Shown: positions 9,327 to 18,746 of the stretch, one piece after another
Layout of the letters: each line of letters opens with the position of its first letter
Position numbering within the stretch: the stretch's first letter is position 1
From: Microcoleus sp036704825
GTDB taxonomy: Bacteria; Cyanobacteriota; Cyanobacteriia; Cyanobacteriales; Microcoleaceae
Reading direction: 5' to 3'
Length of the DNA stretch: 64,000 nucleotides
Assembly: GCA_036704825.1 (NCBI GenBank)
Contig: JAUBSN010000001.1
Location: forward strand, 124,001-188,000
The notes under the pieces: generated by a model
Told to the model about the DNA's origin: nothing
Database searches by the model: none
What the model saw: only the letters and a program-made list of their open reading frames with translations
Translations under genes and position numbers: made by a program

Positions 9327-9345
9327 ATATCAATTCCGGTTGCAC
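9327..9345. repeat. 19-bp dispersed repeat, second copy at 7412-7430
   Basis: ATATCAATTCCGGTTGCAC occurs here and identically at 7412-7430, in the same orientation, in the two gaps on either side of the sigma-like/DUF1822 pair. The flanking bases differ, so only this core is shared. Confidence 0.65.
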
Positions 9346-9460
9346 TCCTCATGACTGTTAATTGTTGATTCGGGGTCGCAAAACTGAATGATGGTTGAGT
9401 GTTGAATGTTGACTCGATTGTACGCCCGACTTGCGAAGCGCGGATATCACAGATTTTAGA

Positions 9461-10765
9461 TTAATTCAAGTGTCGATCGATCGTCACAATCGAAACTGGC
9501 CGCAGCGCATCAAAACGAGTTGAATTCCCCCCAGCCACAGAACGCGATAACTGCACTTGCAGAATTCGGTAACTCCAGTGCGGTTCCCGGCGCACCCGAT
9601 CGCCCATCCAGCTCAAAACAGTAGCAATATCCTCAAAAGCATCCAAAGCCAGGACGATCGAGCCTCCAGGGAGCAGCCGCAGCGCGCAAACGCCCAAAAT
9701 TTTAGTCAACCCCCCGCCACTACCGCCAATAAAAATCCGGTGCGGAGGACGCAAGCGGTGCAAAATTTCCGGGGCCGTTCCGTTAATCGAAAACACATTT
9801 TGCAGCCCAAAACGGCCGTAGTTGAACTCGATCGCAGAAGTACCAGAAACCGTTTGTTCGATCGCGTACACCTCAGACTGCGGGAATAAACGAGCAATTT
9901 CGATCGACACAGAACCGTTACCAGCACCCACATCCCAGACAACTTGTCCCGGTTGCAAAGCCAATTGTGCCAGGACCAACACCCGCACTTCCCGTTCCAC
10001 CGTCAAACCAGGCTTGTCGCCACAACCGATAAAAGCTGCATCGGGTATTCCCAACAAAGGCAACTTTTCCAAATCCAAAGGTTCTGCCCTCGGCGGGGGT
10101 TCCCGCAGCATCACAACCACGCTCAGCGGTGCAAAAGACTCTCCCAGCAAAGCTGACAGAGAACGGAGGACTACCCGTTCGTGGGCCGAACCCAAATTCT
10201 CGCAAACCCAAAACTCGTAGCGTGCAGGCAAATCTAGAGCTTTTACCCAATTTGCCAGGGCCGCCGGAGTATGAGTTTCGTCGGCGAGCACCGCAATTTT
10301 CTCGACACCGAGTTTGAGTTTTGCAGTCAGTTCCTCAAAATAACGTCCTTGAGAACCCACAAAATGAGCGTCTTGCCAAGGGATTTGCAATCGGTTAAAA
10401 GCCAACTGCACAGAACTGACGTGGGGGTGAAAAGTCAATTTTTCTGCTGGCAATTGGGAAATTAACAACTTTCCCCAGCCGTAGAACAGCGGGTCGCCGG
10501 CCACTAAAATTACGATCGGTCGATCGCGGGGTTCCACCGTCCCTGCAGAGGATTCTAATTCGGCTTGGGTCGCCCACCAGCGCCGAATTTCCAGAATTGC
10601 TTCGGTCAAATCTTCCAACGCCCAGCGCTCTCCGTCGTGCTGGGGAAAATAGCTCAAATGGCGCTCGCTCCCTATTAGCAGAGCGGCCATTTCTACAACC
10701 TGCCGCGCCGATTCGCTCAGCCCAGCAGCTCCATCTAAACCTATACCAACAACGTGTACTGTCAC
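9461..10765 (-). CDS. cobL: Precorrin-6Y C5,15-methyltransferase (decarboxylating), CbiET fusion
   Basis: A 434-residue bifunctional enzyme of cobalamin synthesis. Residues 1 to about 215 are the CbiE part (tetrapyrrole methylase fold: V-V-G-I-G-L-D-G-A at the start and V-A-G-D-P-L-F-Y-G-W). Residues from about 235 are the CbiT part, a class I methyltransferase with the SAM loop V-W-D-V-G-A-G-N-G-S-V and the G-G-S-G-G-G loop (about residue 350). Together they methylate C5 and C15 of the corrin ring and remove the C12 acetate carboxyl. The length fits a complete fusion. No other cobalamin gene and no B12 riboswitch were seen beside it. Confidence 0.93.
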   Translation of the reverse strand: MTVHVVGIGLDGAAGLSESARQVVEMAALLIGSERHLSYFPQHDGERWALEDLTEAILEIRRWWATQAELESSAGTVEPRDRPIVILVAGDPLFYGWGKLLISQLPAEKLTFHPHVSSVQLAFNRLQIPWQDAHFVGSQGRYFEELTAKLKLGVEKIAVLADETHTPAALANWVKALDLPARYEFWVCENLGSAHERVVLRSLSALLGESFAPLSVVVMLREPPPRAEPLDLEKLPLLGIPDAAFIGCGDKPGLTVEREVRVLVLAQLALQPGQVVWDVGAGNGSVSIEIARLFPQSEVYAIEQTVSGTSAIEFNYGRFGLQNVFSINGTAPEILHRLRPPHRIFIGGSGGGLTKILGVCALRLLPGGSIVLALDAFEDIATVLSWMGDRVRREPHWSYRILQVQLSRSVAGGNSTRFDALRPVSIVTIDRHLN

Positions 10766-10910
10766 TTTTTAAGCAAAAAGTAAAAAACCAGAATTACTGA
10801 TTTTTCCTGGTTTTTCATAAATTTTTTCCTTGACTTTACTGTCAAACAAAAATAATTAAAGCATTTAATAGGCAATATCCTGACTATTGTCACAGGGGAG
10901 AGGGGGCGAG

Positions 10911-11038
10911 AGAGTGGGAGAGTGGGAGATGGGGAGAGTGGGAGATGGGGAGAGTGGGAGATGGAAAAAATCTTCACATCAATCCTCTTCCCTCTTCCCT
11001 CTTCCCTCTTCCTTCTTCCTTCTTCCTTCTTCCCTCTT
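10911..11038. repeat. Tandem repeats: 16-bp purine units then pyrimidine heptads
   Basis: From about 10921 the 16-bp unit AGTGGGAGATGGGGAG is repeated 2.75 times, then from about 10985 come about seven copies of a heptamer CTTCCCT/CTTCCTT. The purine and pyrimidine blocks are partly complementary and could pair or form unusual DNA structures. They lie between the 5' end of cobL and the 3' end of the DUF1868 gene, both leftward. Confidence 0.85.
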
Positions 11039-11044
11039 GCTTCG

Positions 11045-11863
11045 TTAAAACTCAAACACAGGCCAGTCCGGTTGCCGGAGGTAGGTGGTCATGTCGTCAA
11101 ACTTCCGCAGTTCCACTCGGTTTACGGACAGTTCTTGCGGGGTGTCCAGCCATTGCTCGTTTAACTCTGACAGCAAAGCGCACAAGCGATCGCGGTCAAG
11201 GTTCGGCCCGGTGTCCCCAAAATAAGCCAGAGTAATGTGGGCCGTAAAATGATATTGCTGTTCAATTCCCAAAGCCATTAAATCGGGATTTTGATAGATC
11301 GATCGGCGAAACTCCAGAATTTGCTTGTAAGAGTTTTCGTCCGTCGGTGCCAAACAAACACCCACAGCTCTAGTCATCACCATCAACCCCAGCACTATCC
11401 AGCGAATGGGACCCCCGCCCGCCAAGGGTTTGCAGGCGGCAAAACGATCGGCCATGCGCGAGCGCAGTTGCTCCTCAAATTCGGGATTTTGATCGGAGGC
11501 ATCTCGAAAAGCGCTGTCCCAAATCAAATCGGCTACGGTTAAATGGAAGCTATCAGGAGGCAGTGGCACGATCGCACCGTCCGCTAATTCCTGCAATAGC
11601 CGTTGTTGGATCGAGTGCAAATTACTATAAAGTGCAGCATTTTCTGCATCTTCCCCAGCAGGGGGCGTAATCACCGAATAACCCGGAAAAGGTACAGGAT
11701 CTCTGTGACCGGCTTCGTCGGGCTTAAATTTTGGAGATTCCTGAATGTGTTCCACCTGGGACTTGTAGGAGTCCAGCAGCGTCATTCGCGCCACCCGATT
11801 TACGTAAGCTTGATAAGTATCATCCAATCTTGATTTCCTCGCGGTGACATACTCCCACACCAA
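11045..11863 (-). CDS. DUF1868 / 2H phosphoesterase-like protein
   Basis: A 272-residue protein with the two H-x-T-like motifs of the 2H phosphoesterase (LigT/2'-5' RNA ligase-like) superfamily: F-H-L-T-V at about residue 105 and F-T-A-H-I-T-L-A-Y-F-G at about 208. A central G-P-I-R-W-I-V-L-G-L strand and the P-F-P-G-Y-S-V-I-T-P N-terminal stretch fit DUF1868. Members would act on cyclic phosphodiesters or RNA ends, but the substrate here is unknown. The start M-V-W-E-Y is taken as given; an internal Met near residue 27 is less likely, because an alignable helix precedes it. Confidence 0.75.
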   Translation of the reverse strand: MVWEYVTARKSRLDDTYQAYVNRVARMTLLDSYKSQVEHIQESPKFKPDEAGHRDPVPFPGYSVITPPAGEDAENAALYSNLHSIQQRLLQELADGAIVPLPPDSFHLTVADLIWDSAFRDASDQNPEFEEQLRSRMADRFAACKPLAGGGPIRWIVLGLMVMTRAVGVCLAPTDENSYKQILEFRRSIYQNPDLMALGIEQQYHFTAHITLAYFGDTGPNLDRDRLCALLSELNEQWLDTPQELSVNRVELRKFDDMTTYLRQPDWPVFEF

Positions 11864-11961
11864 ATTTTATATTATGGCGCGGGCTTCCAACAGCCCTATT
11901 CAGGATATGTTGGACAAGCCTCGCGTGCAACTGTGATTTTTTTTGCTGCTGAGCGTTCTTC

Positions 11962-12939
11962 ATGCAAATTTACCTGTTTTGGGGGGAAGACGACTTTGCC
12001 ATGGCGCAGGCTGTGACAAGTTTGCGCCAAACAGTCCTCGACCCTAACTGGGCTACTTTTAACTATGACAAGATTATTGCCGATCGACCCGACGCTGTGG
12101 TCGAAGGGCTCGATCGAGCCTTAACGCCGCCCTTCGGTACCGGCAGCCGTTTTGTCTGGCTGGCAAATACGACTGTAACGCAGCAGTGTTCTCAAGAACT
12201 GTTAGCGCAATTGGAACGGACGCTGCCAGTGATTCCGCCTACCACCGTGTTGCTGCTGACATCTGTCAAAAAACCCGACAGCCGGCTCAAATCTACCAAG
12301 TTACTGAAAGAGTCCGCCGAATTTCGAGAATTTTCACCGATTCCGCCTTGGAATGACAAAGAATTAGCCCAGCGGGTGCGCCAAGTCGCCGCCGAAATGA
12401 ACGTCAAATTGACCGCCACGGCGATCGAACTTTTGGCCGAATCCATCGGCAGCGATACCCGCGGGCTATACAGCGAACTCGAAAAATTGCTGCTGTTTGC
12501 GGGCAACCGCAGCCAACCTCTGAACCCGGAGGAAGTTGCCGCACTCGTGCACTGTCACGCCCAGAATACCTTCCAGCTAGCCGATGCGATTCGCGAGGGC
12601 AATACCTCCGCCGCTTTGGATTTACTGGCAGGCTTAACTGGCCGCAGCGAGCCTGGTTTGAGGATTGTGGCTGGCTTGACTGGTAAGTTTCGGACTTGGC
12701 TGTGGGTAAAGGCAATGATCCAAGCGGGCGATCGCGATGATAAAATTGCTCGAGCTCTAGATCTGGGCAATCCCAAACGAGTATACTACTTTCGCCAAGA
12801 AGTCAAGAACGCCAGCTTAGAAAAACTGCAAAAAAGTTTGCCCTTGCTGCTAGACTTAGAAGCTTCTTTAAAAAGGGGGCGGGAAGAAATCTCAACCCTG
12901 CAAACCAAAGTTATAGAACTTTCTAGCTTGTTTCGCTGA
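11962..12939 (+). CDS. holA: DNA polymerase III subunit delta
   Basis: A 325-residue clamp-loader subunit that opens the beta clamp. The N-terminus reads I-Y-L-F-W-G-E-D-D-F-A (the usual Y-x-x-x-G-x-D/E opening). The centre has L-T-S-V-K-K-P-D-S-R-L-K with the family's lysine-rich loop, then a helical lid (A-I-E-L-L-A-E-S-I-G-S-D-T-R-G-L-Y-S-E-L-E-K-L). The C-terminal collar domain has G-L-T-G-R-S-E-P-G-L-R. Length is normal. It stands alone, divergent from the DUF1868 gene, with 98 bases between the two starts. Confidence 0.92.
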   Translation: MQIYLFWGEDDFAMAQAVTSLRQTVLDPNWATFNYDKIIADRPDAVVEGLDRALTPPFGTGSRFVWLANTTVTQQCSQELLAQLERTLPVIPPTTVLLLTSVKKPDSRLKSTKLLKESAEFREFSPIPPWNDKELAQRVRQVAAEMNVKLTATAIELLAESIGSDTRGLYSELEKLLLFAGNRSQPLNPEEVAALVHCHAQNTFQLADAIREGNTSAALDLLAGLTGRSEPGLRIVAGLTGKFRTWLWVKAMIQAGDRDDKIARALDLGNPKRVYYFRQEVKNASLEKLQKSLPLLLDLEASLKRGREEISTLQTKVIELSSLFR

Positions 12940-13171
12940 TGTCTGATGAGGGCAGCAGGAGTGGCCCCTGACTGTAAATTTTTACAACAAATTTCTTTCT
13001 TCGGCTATGTGCTTGATGCCCGATCGGGGGGCAAAAGGTCAATAGATACTAGAAATATTTTCAGAATGCCAAAGTAGAAGTTAATGTGGTAAATAAATAT
13101 TGTCCGCCGAATGCCGATCGGTTAATATTATTTGCCGGCTCTCCACCCCCCCCAAAAAAAGAGCGCTACCC

Positions 13172-14152
13172 ATGACACAACAGAACCCGCGGGAACTGCT
13201 CAAGCAAGGCGATCCAAAAGCGATCGCATCTAGCATCAACCGTACACTCAAACCCAAAGGCATCAACGCCGATGTGACGCGCGACAACGGCTGCCTCCAC
13301 ATAATTCTGGAGGCAGACAAAGTACCGGATCAAATGGTATTGGTCGATTTCATCCGCACCGGCATGACGAAGCTGGGACTTGAATCAATTCACACTGTAA
13401 AGGTTTACGGGCGTCGAACAGGTGACGGTGAGCCTGTGTGGGAAGATGAAATCGATTTGATGCCTGCCGATTCAATGCCTTACCCCTTGGATAGTGGAAT
13501 GCCTGACGACTCTGTAGGTTTAGATGATGTCGAGCCCGAAGGCGAAGACTATTATCAAGAAGGAGAATTCGATCGAGATGACGAGGAAGACGAAGACGAA
13601 GACGAAGAGCAAGCCCCGCCTCCGAAAAAACAATTTCCCAAATGGATAATACCTGTGGGTATCTTAGTACCTCTGGCGGCGATCGCAGGGCTTTTCTTTA
13701 CTAACACTTTCCCCTTCGGAGGCTCCAACCCAGAACCAATAGCCCCCGAAGCTGCTTCCCCCTCCCCCCAACCCGCATCTCCCCCTTCTAAAGCCGCTGC
13801 ATCCTCGACCGCCGCATCTCCGGACACCCCACAGGCAGCTTCCCCTGCACCAAAACCCGCTCCCACTGCTGCTGCGCCAGCAAGCCCAGCTTCTCCTGCA
13901 CCAAAAGCCGCCGCGCCTAAGCCTGACTCTTGGAGGGAAGCCGTTAACACAGCTCAGAAAGCAGCAATTTCGGCCCAAACGGCTCAGTCTCAAAATGAGT
14001 GGATCGCAGTAGCAAGCCAGTGGCAGCAAGCGGTTAAGCTCATGAGAGCCGTACCGTCAACCAGCCCGAACTATCAAAAGGCTCAGCAAAAAGCGGCAGA
14101 GTATCAGGCTAATCTGATTGTTGCCAACCGCAGGGCGGCAGCAGCGCCTTAA
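13172..14152 (+). CDS. Membrane-anchored protein with acidic and Pro/Ala-rich linkers
   Basis: A 326-residue protein. Residues 1 to about 90 form a conserved folded domain (L-K-Q-G-D-P-K-A-I-A-S-S-I-N-R-T-L then V-K-V-Y-G-R-R). An acidic stretch (E-D-E-D-E-D-E-E) follows, then one transmembrane helix (I-P-V-G-I-L-V-P-L-A-A-I-A-G-L-F-F), then about 75 residues of A/P/S-rich linker, and a C-terminal helical domain. ATG 13172 is chosen because the longer frame begins in non-conserved sequence and crosses a C8/A7 homopolymer pair (13146-13160). That pair, just before the start, could make expression sensitive to slippage. The function is unknown; the topology suggests an N-in cytoplasmic domain and an outer helical domain. 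Confidence 0.7.
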   Translation: MTQQNPRELLKQGDPKAIASSINRTLKPKGINADVTRDNGCLHIILEADKVPDQMVLVDFIRTGMTKLGLESIHTVKVYGRRTGDGEPVWEDEIDLMPADSMPYPLDSGMPDDSVGLDDVEPEGEDYYQEGEFDRDDEEDEDEDEEQAPPPKKQFPKWIIPVGILVPLAAIAGLFFTNTFPFGGSNPEPIAPEAASPSPQPASPPSKAAASSTAASPDTPQAASPAPKPAPTAAAPASPASPAPKAAAPKPDSWREAVNTAQKAAISAQTAQSQNEWIAVASQWQQAVKLMRAVPSTSPNYQKAQQKAAEYQANLIVANRRAAAAP

Positions 14153-14180
14153 GAGTTTTGATTTGAATACTGGATGCGCT

Positions 14181-14255
14181 AAAAGTCAAAAGTCAAAAGC
14201 CAAAAGTCAAAAAACTTGTTTTTACTGAAAGCTTTCTTACTTTTGACTTTTTTCA
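14181..14255. repeat. AAAAGTC heptad array with complementary partner
   Basis: About 4.5 copies of AAAAGTC (one variant AAAAGCC) at 14181-14213, then after a short spacer the complement TTTTGACTTTTT at about 14240-14255. The RNA could fold into a long A/T-rich hairpin 30-100 bases after the stop of the preceding gene, so it may end transcription. Confidence 0.75.
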
Positions 14256-14368
14256 ATTTTATTAAAATTTCATTTAACTTTCCCTATTGCTTTAACTCCA
14301 AAAGCTGTAATTCTTTTTCATTCAATCCTTTTTAAGCCCATTCTATTTTCATTTTAATTTCAAATCCC

Positions 14369-14464
14369 GTAGCATCGCCAGCCGTAAAATCCAATCAACA
14401 GTCAACAATCGCCCGACAGCCGGACTCCATCTAATTCATCTGCGTTAATCTGTGTTTATCTGCC
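14369..14464. repeat. About 96-bp dispersed repeat, copy A
   Basis: Sequence from GTAGCATCG to TTTATCTGCC recurs with few changes at 39426-39524 in the same orientation. The most exact block is CTAATTCATCTGCGTTAATC. The remaining part of this 518-base gap (14153-14670) shows no gene; after copy A it has only A/T-rich sequence and a short GGTTTCTTGG...AACCGGG piece near 14630-14654. Confidence 0.8.
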
Positions 14465-14670
14465 AACTCTCAGCTTCATGGTAGCAACTTTTTGGAAAAC
14501 TCCTATTAACATTCATTTATTTACCTTGATTTTTTTATGCCGACCTACTTACATTTATACACAGCGAGCGGGATGCTCGCACTCCTGCCTGTAAAAACAA
14601 AATTTACTCAACAAACACAGCAACAACTCGGTTTCTTGGATAAACCGGGTTGCTAAACACAGAGCTTGGT

Positions 14671-15708
14671 TTAAATCTGTTCTTCCCCTTGATTAAAACG
14701 CTGAATTCCTTGATTTTCTTCTAGGCGCACAATACCATCTTTGGGAATATTATTGAGGATGCCTGTCAATGAATTTTGCCTTATTTTCAAAGCTTGTTCC
14801 TGATTTTTGTACTCAGCCAGTTCGCGCTGTAAATTGTCAATAGTCTGTTGAAAATCGGCGGCTTGTCTGAGCATTTCTTGTTCTGAAAAGTCTAGCAATT
14901 GAATTAGATTAGCCACTTGAGCTTCCAGTAATTGGGTATCGTAAATATTGTTATTGGTAACAAACATTGTAGAATTTTCTGAATAGTCAAAAACATTTTG
15001 TTCGTCAGGGATGGACAATGCTGTTTTGACACTAAGTGCCAAATATTTAAACATTTCAGCCGTGCTTTGGGGAATTTTAACTTTCAGGAACATCACTACC
15101 GCAAACAAACTTCCTGACGGCATAAGTCCCCCAAATCCCAAGACAGACTTGACTTTGTAGGGGATAATTAAAGAATTTTGCTCTGGAATAAAGGGGCTGC
15201 CTTTTGCCTGTGATACGTGAAAAATATTTAATACTGCAGGCTCTAATTGCAGAAACCTTTCTCGCTCAATTCCAAGGAATGTAGGAATGTCTAAACCAAA
15301 CTGCCGGATTATTTCCGAAATCGCCGGCATTTGAGCCACTAACTTTGTACTAACTAATGGAATAGCTGTATTTTCTGCTGCTGTGTGCCGAGAATTCCAC
15401 TGCGGTTCTGTGCCTGCGGCTGCTAGCAGAGTCCAACATTTCATGTCGGGGGCGGGGGAATTGCCTTTCATCAAGCGGCGCGCGGATTGTTGCAATGAGT
15501 CTTCTAATTCCCCGTAGGGATGAGTTTTGAACAAACGCACTAAGGCACAGGTATTTTCTCCAGTTTGCGAATCGCAAAAATATCGGTAAATATAGTTAAC
15601 AATCTTCTGGCTGCTGGCTTCCATACTAGCAGTATTTCTACCTAACTGGCGCAGGACTAAGCTGCATTTCGCCATGTCTTGCGGGGTAAATAAGGTAATA
15701 TCGTACAT
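14671..15708 (-). CDS. Stand-alone sensory domain protein (kinase-less)
   Basis: A 345-residue protein. Residues about 1-240 resemble the N-terminal sensory module found in cyanobacterial histidine kinases (M-Y-D-I-T-L-F-T-P-Q-D-M at the start; I-P-Y-K-V-K-S-V-L-G-F-G-G-L; S-G-S-L-F-A-V-V-M-F near residue 205, a GAF-like sheet). Residues about 255-320 form a coiled coil (L-L-E-A-Q-V-A-N-L-I-Q-L; L-Q-R-E-L-A-E-Y-K-N-Q-E). In the kinases such a coil leads to PAS and HisKA/HATPase domains; here the protein ends with 25 more residues. It may be a shortened kinase or a partner that dimerises with one. No linked response regulator. Confidence 0.6.
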   Translation of the reverse strand: MYDITLFTPQDMAKCSLVLRQLGRNTASMEASSQKIVNYIYRYFCDSQTGENTCALVRLFKTHPYGELEDSLQQSARRLMKGNSPAPDMKCWTLLAAAGTEPQWNSRHTAAENTAIPLVSTKLVAQMPAISEIIRQFGLDIPTFLGIERERFLQLEPAVLNIFHVSQAKGSPFIPEQNSLIIPYKVKSVLGFGGLMPSGSLFAVVMFLKVKIPQSTAEMFKYLALSVKTALSIPDEQNVFDYSENSTMFVTNNNIYDTQLLEAQVANLIQLLDFSEQEMLRQAADFQQTIDNLQRELAEYKNQEQALKIRQNSLTGILNNIPKDGIVRLEENQGIQRFNQGEEQI

Positions 15709-16247
15709 TAAAAAATGCTCTCCAAGAGATCAAACACTCTGGTTCATTTATCGTTAAGGTCGCTCAGCCATCCGGAATCCTACTGAGAGTTTTGAACAAA
15801 GTGTTAGTTAAAATATGTATAAAATTTGCCAGCCCAATGCAGCAGTTGCATGGCAGGAGACAGAAATTAAGATTAAAGAAAAAAAATCTATCCCCTAGGG
15901 TAGGCCGCAAGGACAAAAAAGCCGATGTATAATCTATAGAAAGATTTTTTGCGGCAAATCCCCCAAAGGTATTAAAGAAACCGGGTTTTTCACCGGATAT
16001 GCCTCGCGTTTTACATGGCATTTTCGTAGATAAAAGTCTGTTTCTGCGTAAGCTATATTCACCGAAACCCAAGAAACTCAAGCTGCAATTTTTGTGGCGG
16101 GCGATCGCGCGCCGACCGATCAAAAATTGGTTTAATTTCGTCAGTCTGCGACGCAGAAACCGGGTTTTATTCCAAAGAAAAAACCCGGTTTTTGGCGTAT
16201 TGGTAAGTAGATGCTGTGTCCCAAAATTTTAACAACCCCAAAGAACT
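15709..16247. other. Gene-poor gap with AACCGGGTTT repeats
   Basis: No convincing gene in 539 bases. It contains three copies of the GAAACCGGGTTTTT motif: near 15979-15994, 16157-16170, and an inverted copy near 16181-16196. The last two face each other and could pair. Open frames here are low-complexity and begin without ribosome binding sites. Confidence 0.65.
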
Positions 16248-17648
16248 CTACTCTGCAGGCTGAGACTTTGCTTCCAGGGCATCTTTAGCAGACAATCCCT
16301 GATCTTGAACGCCAAAATACCACAAACTAGCAGCAGCTTCGGCGCGAGTCACTGATTTCTTAGGCTGAAACAGTGTAGTAAAACCAAAAACGCGGCGAAT
16401 ATTCGCCAAATCTCCATTGTTAAAATCAGCTAAAACTGCCCGCGATGCCTGGGAATCAATTTTAGAAACATCTTGAAAACCCCACTTTTCTTTCACTCCG
16501 TCAATGTTAGCTGTCGGTAAAACTTGACGAGTATCTAAAGGCACTTTCCAGAGAATCATTGTTTCGCGAGTTAAAGGTGCATCCGGGCGAAATTTCACAT
16601 CTTTAGTTTCTCCAGAAAGCGAACTCGGAATTACACCGGCTTCTGCTAAACCTTGAATTGCTGAAAAATCTGGGTCTGTTTTGGATACGTCAGAAAAAGC
16701 CGGTTCGCTAGAGTCTACTGCTAATCTAATTTGTTTGGCTTGACGGCTAGCATAAATCTGATTGTTAGCTGCTACTAACCAGCGGGCGTATTCGCGCCGA
16801 GTGATAATTTTGTTGGGTTTGGGCAAAATGCTGCCAGTTTCTAAATTAGCACTTTCGGCAGATGGCACTTTCAGCACTTCCAACTGAGTTAAATCTGCCA
16901 CATACTGCCGCAACTGTTGAGGAATTTGGCCGTCTTGTTGGCTAACTTTTGCTGATTTTGGCGAGGCGGATGGCCCTGGAGTAGTTCCCTCTGAATTAGA
17001 TGGAGTTGGTGAAGCGGTTGGAGATGGGCTAGATTCGGAATTATTAGGTTGGGGACTGGCGGCAATTTCTGGGCTTTCTTTGCTGTAGTCGATCGCAAAT
17101 TCTGTAGAACCCCCTACTTTCTGAGTAGGAGAAAGCGACACTGTTACCCGCAAATTATCTCGGGTTGCTACCAAAGAACCTTGTCCCTCGGCGGTGGGGC
17201 GGCTGACTATTTCCCAGTTGCGACGCCCAAACTCTGTGGAGTAAAAGTTCTGAACCGAATTAACCGGATCGGTGCTTTCCCAGCGCAGCCGCACATTTTT
17301 TTGCGAGGGATCGGTTGGCCCACCAACTTCGATTAACTCAGCATTAGGATAGAGTGGAATCTCTGTCGGGAAATCGGGAGGAAGTTTGGCGGTAGAGTTT
17401 GTCTCAGTTGCTGTAGCTGGCGGCGCGGAAGAGAAAACCGCGGGATTTTGTGTTAATTTCGGATCGGCGGCTAATGATTCTTCGAGTGCCTTGCTGTTGG
17501 GGCTGTTTGCACAACCTGTGACAGCAGCCAGCAGACACACAGCCAGCCAAGTATTTACAGTAGCGAGTATATTGGTTTTAGTGGTTTTAGTGATTTTAGA
17601 TCGTCCTTGAGAGTTGCCTCGCCGTTGAGTAAATATAATATTCAGCAT
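16248..17648 (-). CDS. SLH-domain lipoprotein
   Basis: A 466-residue exported protein. A long basic N-region leads to a hydrophobic stretch and the lipobox A-V-T-G-C (Cys at about residue 46), so it should be lipid-anchored. A folded domain follows (P-L-Y-P-N-A-E-L-I-E-V-G-G; F-Y-S-T-E-F-G-R-R-N-W, about 95-195), a Ser/Pro-rich linker, then S-layer-homology units (I-T-R-R-E-Y-A-R-W-L; F-S-D-V-S; A-G-V-I-P; and a last unit with V-T-R-A-E-A-A-A-S-L-W). SLH domains bind peptidoglycan-linked polymers at the cell surface. The start may be further in: a Met closer to the hydrophobic stretch is absent, so the long start is kept. Confidence 0.82.
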   Translation of the reverse strand: MLNIIFTQRRGNSQGRSKITKTTKTNILATVNTWLAVCLLAAVTGCANSPNSKALEESLAADPKLTQNPAVFSSAPPATATETNSTAKLPPDFPTEIPLYPNAELIEVGGPTDPSQKNVRLRWESTDPVNSVQNFYSTEFGRRNWEIVSRPTAEGQGSLVATRDNLRVTVSLSPTQKVGGSTEFAIDYSKESPEIAASPQPNNSESSPSPTASPTPSNSEGTTPGPSASPKSAKVSQQDGQIPQQLRQYVADLTQLEVLKVPSAESANLETGSILPKPNKIITRREYARWLVAANNQIYASRQAKQIRLAVDSSEPAFSDVSKTDPDFSAIQGLAEAGVIPSSLSGETKDVKFRPDAPLTRETMILWKVPLDTRQVLPTANIDGVKEKWGFQDVSKIDSQASRAVLADFNNGDLANIRRVFGFTTLFQPKKSVTRAEAAASLWYFGVQDQGLSAKDALEAKSQPAE

Positions 17649-17717
17649 AAATCGTTCCTTTGCAGATATATTTCTAGGCTAGCGCAGATCGATCTGGGAA
17701 ATATATTTATTACGCAA

Positions 17718-18272
17718 ATGAAATTTCTGTATTTACTTCTAGTTACTGCTACATTACTTGTCTGGCCTGTCAAGTTTGCCCGTCCCGCTGCATCTCAACC
17801 AGCCCCGCTGCGGACAGCCATTCCGACGCCAGAGTGGCAGCCATTTTGCTCGGCGATGGGTCAGTTTGCGATCGATATGCCGGCCAATCCCAAAATTAAT
17901 TCCGAAATTTTTTCAAATCAAATTATTGCTCATACATACCGATCGAACTTAAAAAACAAAGAAACTTATTTGCTTCAATACTTCGATCTAGATTTTAGGC
18001 TGAGGAACAATAATATCAATAATATCAGAATTACTTTAAATAATGCCGTTGATGTTTTCGTCGTGGCAGCGAATGCTAAAGTCTTGCAAGTGCGGGATAT
18101 TTCCCTCGGAGGCTATCCGGGAAAAGAATTTGAGTTTCAGCCGCTTTCCCCCACTGAACCTGTAGGTGTAGGTCAAGTTTTTTTGGTGGAAACGCGCGTT
18201 TACGGGTTGGTTGCCACTACCCCAGAACCAGAAAATGCTCAAAAATTTCTCGACTCTTTTCGTTTGTTTTGA
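17718..18272 (+). CDS. Exported protein with PsbP/Mog1-like pattern
   Basis: A 184-residue protein with a Sec signal peptide (M-K-F-L-Y-L-L-L-V-T-A-T-L-L-V-W) cut near residue 25-30. The mature part has the order seen in PsbP/Mog1-like small domains: G-Q-F-A-I-D-M-P, a tyrosine-rich middle strand, G-G-Y-P-G-K-E-F, and a final F-L-D-S-F-R-L-F. The fold call is by pattern only. ATG 17718 is chosen because the longer frame from 17607 overlaps the divergent SLH gene and would put 37 residues before the signal peptide. Role unknown, probably periplasmic or thylakoid lumenal. Confidence 0.65.
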   Translation: MKFLYLLLVTATLLVWPVKFARPAASQPAPLRTAIPTPEWQPFCSAMGQFAIDMPANPKINSEIFSNQIIAHTYRSNLKNKETYLLQYFDLDFRLRNNNINNIRITLNNAVDVFVVAANAKVLQVRDISLGGYPGKEFEFQPLSPTEPVGVGQVFLVETRVYGLVATTPEPENAQKFLDSFRLF

Positions 18273-18746
18273 AGCAGTAGGTTCGGCAATGAGTAGTGTA
18301 GGAGATTGAACGGATTTAATCGGTGGATGTCGAGGGAAGAAGTCGGAGGTTCGAGGTTCGAGGGAAAAATTAGTTGGGATTGGCGATGGAATTTATTAAT
18401 AAAACTTACGCTTTTCAACTGGGTGTCTAGGAAAATATTGACTCGGACAACGAAAAAATTCGGCATCAACAGAGTTTCTGAGGAATAATTCGGTCAGAAG
18501 TCATTAAGTTAAATGTGAATTAATACTTGATTTTGTTTTTTGTACTCTATCTAACGGCATAGATAAATTTTACACCCGTGGAGCGATGTGGATACTTCTT
18601 CAACTTTATATCTTCGAGATAAGGATTTTTAAATCGCAGAAAGCACAAACAAAGATTCTGTCTTGCTGCATCTGGCTCACACCTGACTCCACCAAGTCAG
18701 GGAAGTCAGGCTCATCGAAAGCTTACCCGGAGGGTATTAACATATT
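18273..18746. other. Gap without a supported gene
   Basis: 474 bases. A 60-codon frame at 18306-18488 has no binding site and an unusual composition, so I reject it. Near 18340-18365 there is a short GAGGTTCGAGG duplication, and near 18675-18712 a CTGACTCCACCAAGTCAGGG / AAGTCAGGCTC pair that could form a small hairpin before the BON gene's binding site (CGGAGGG, 18729-18735). Confidence 0.5.

Noticed and set aside
9557..10317. Several rightward open frames within the cobL region
   Set aside because: They are antisense to a complete, well-recognised gene in G/C-rich DNA.
10762..11055. Leftward 97-codon frame
   Set aside because: Its sequence is a translation of the purine and pyrimidine tandem repeats.
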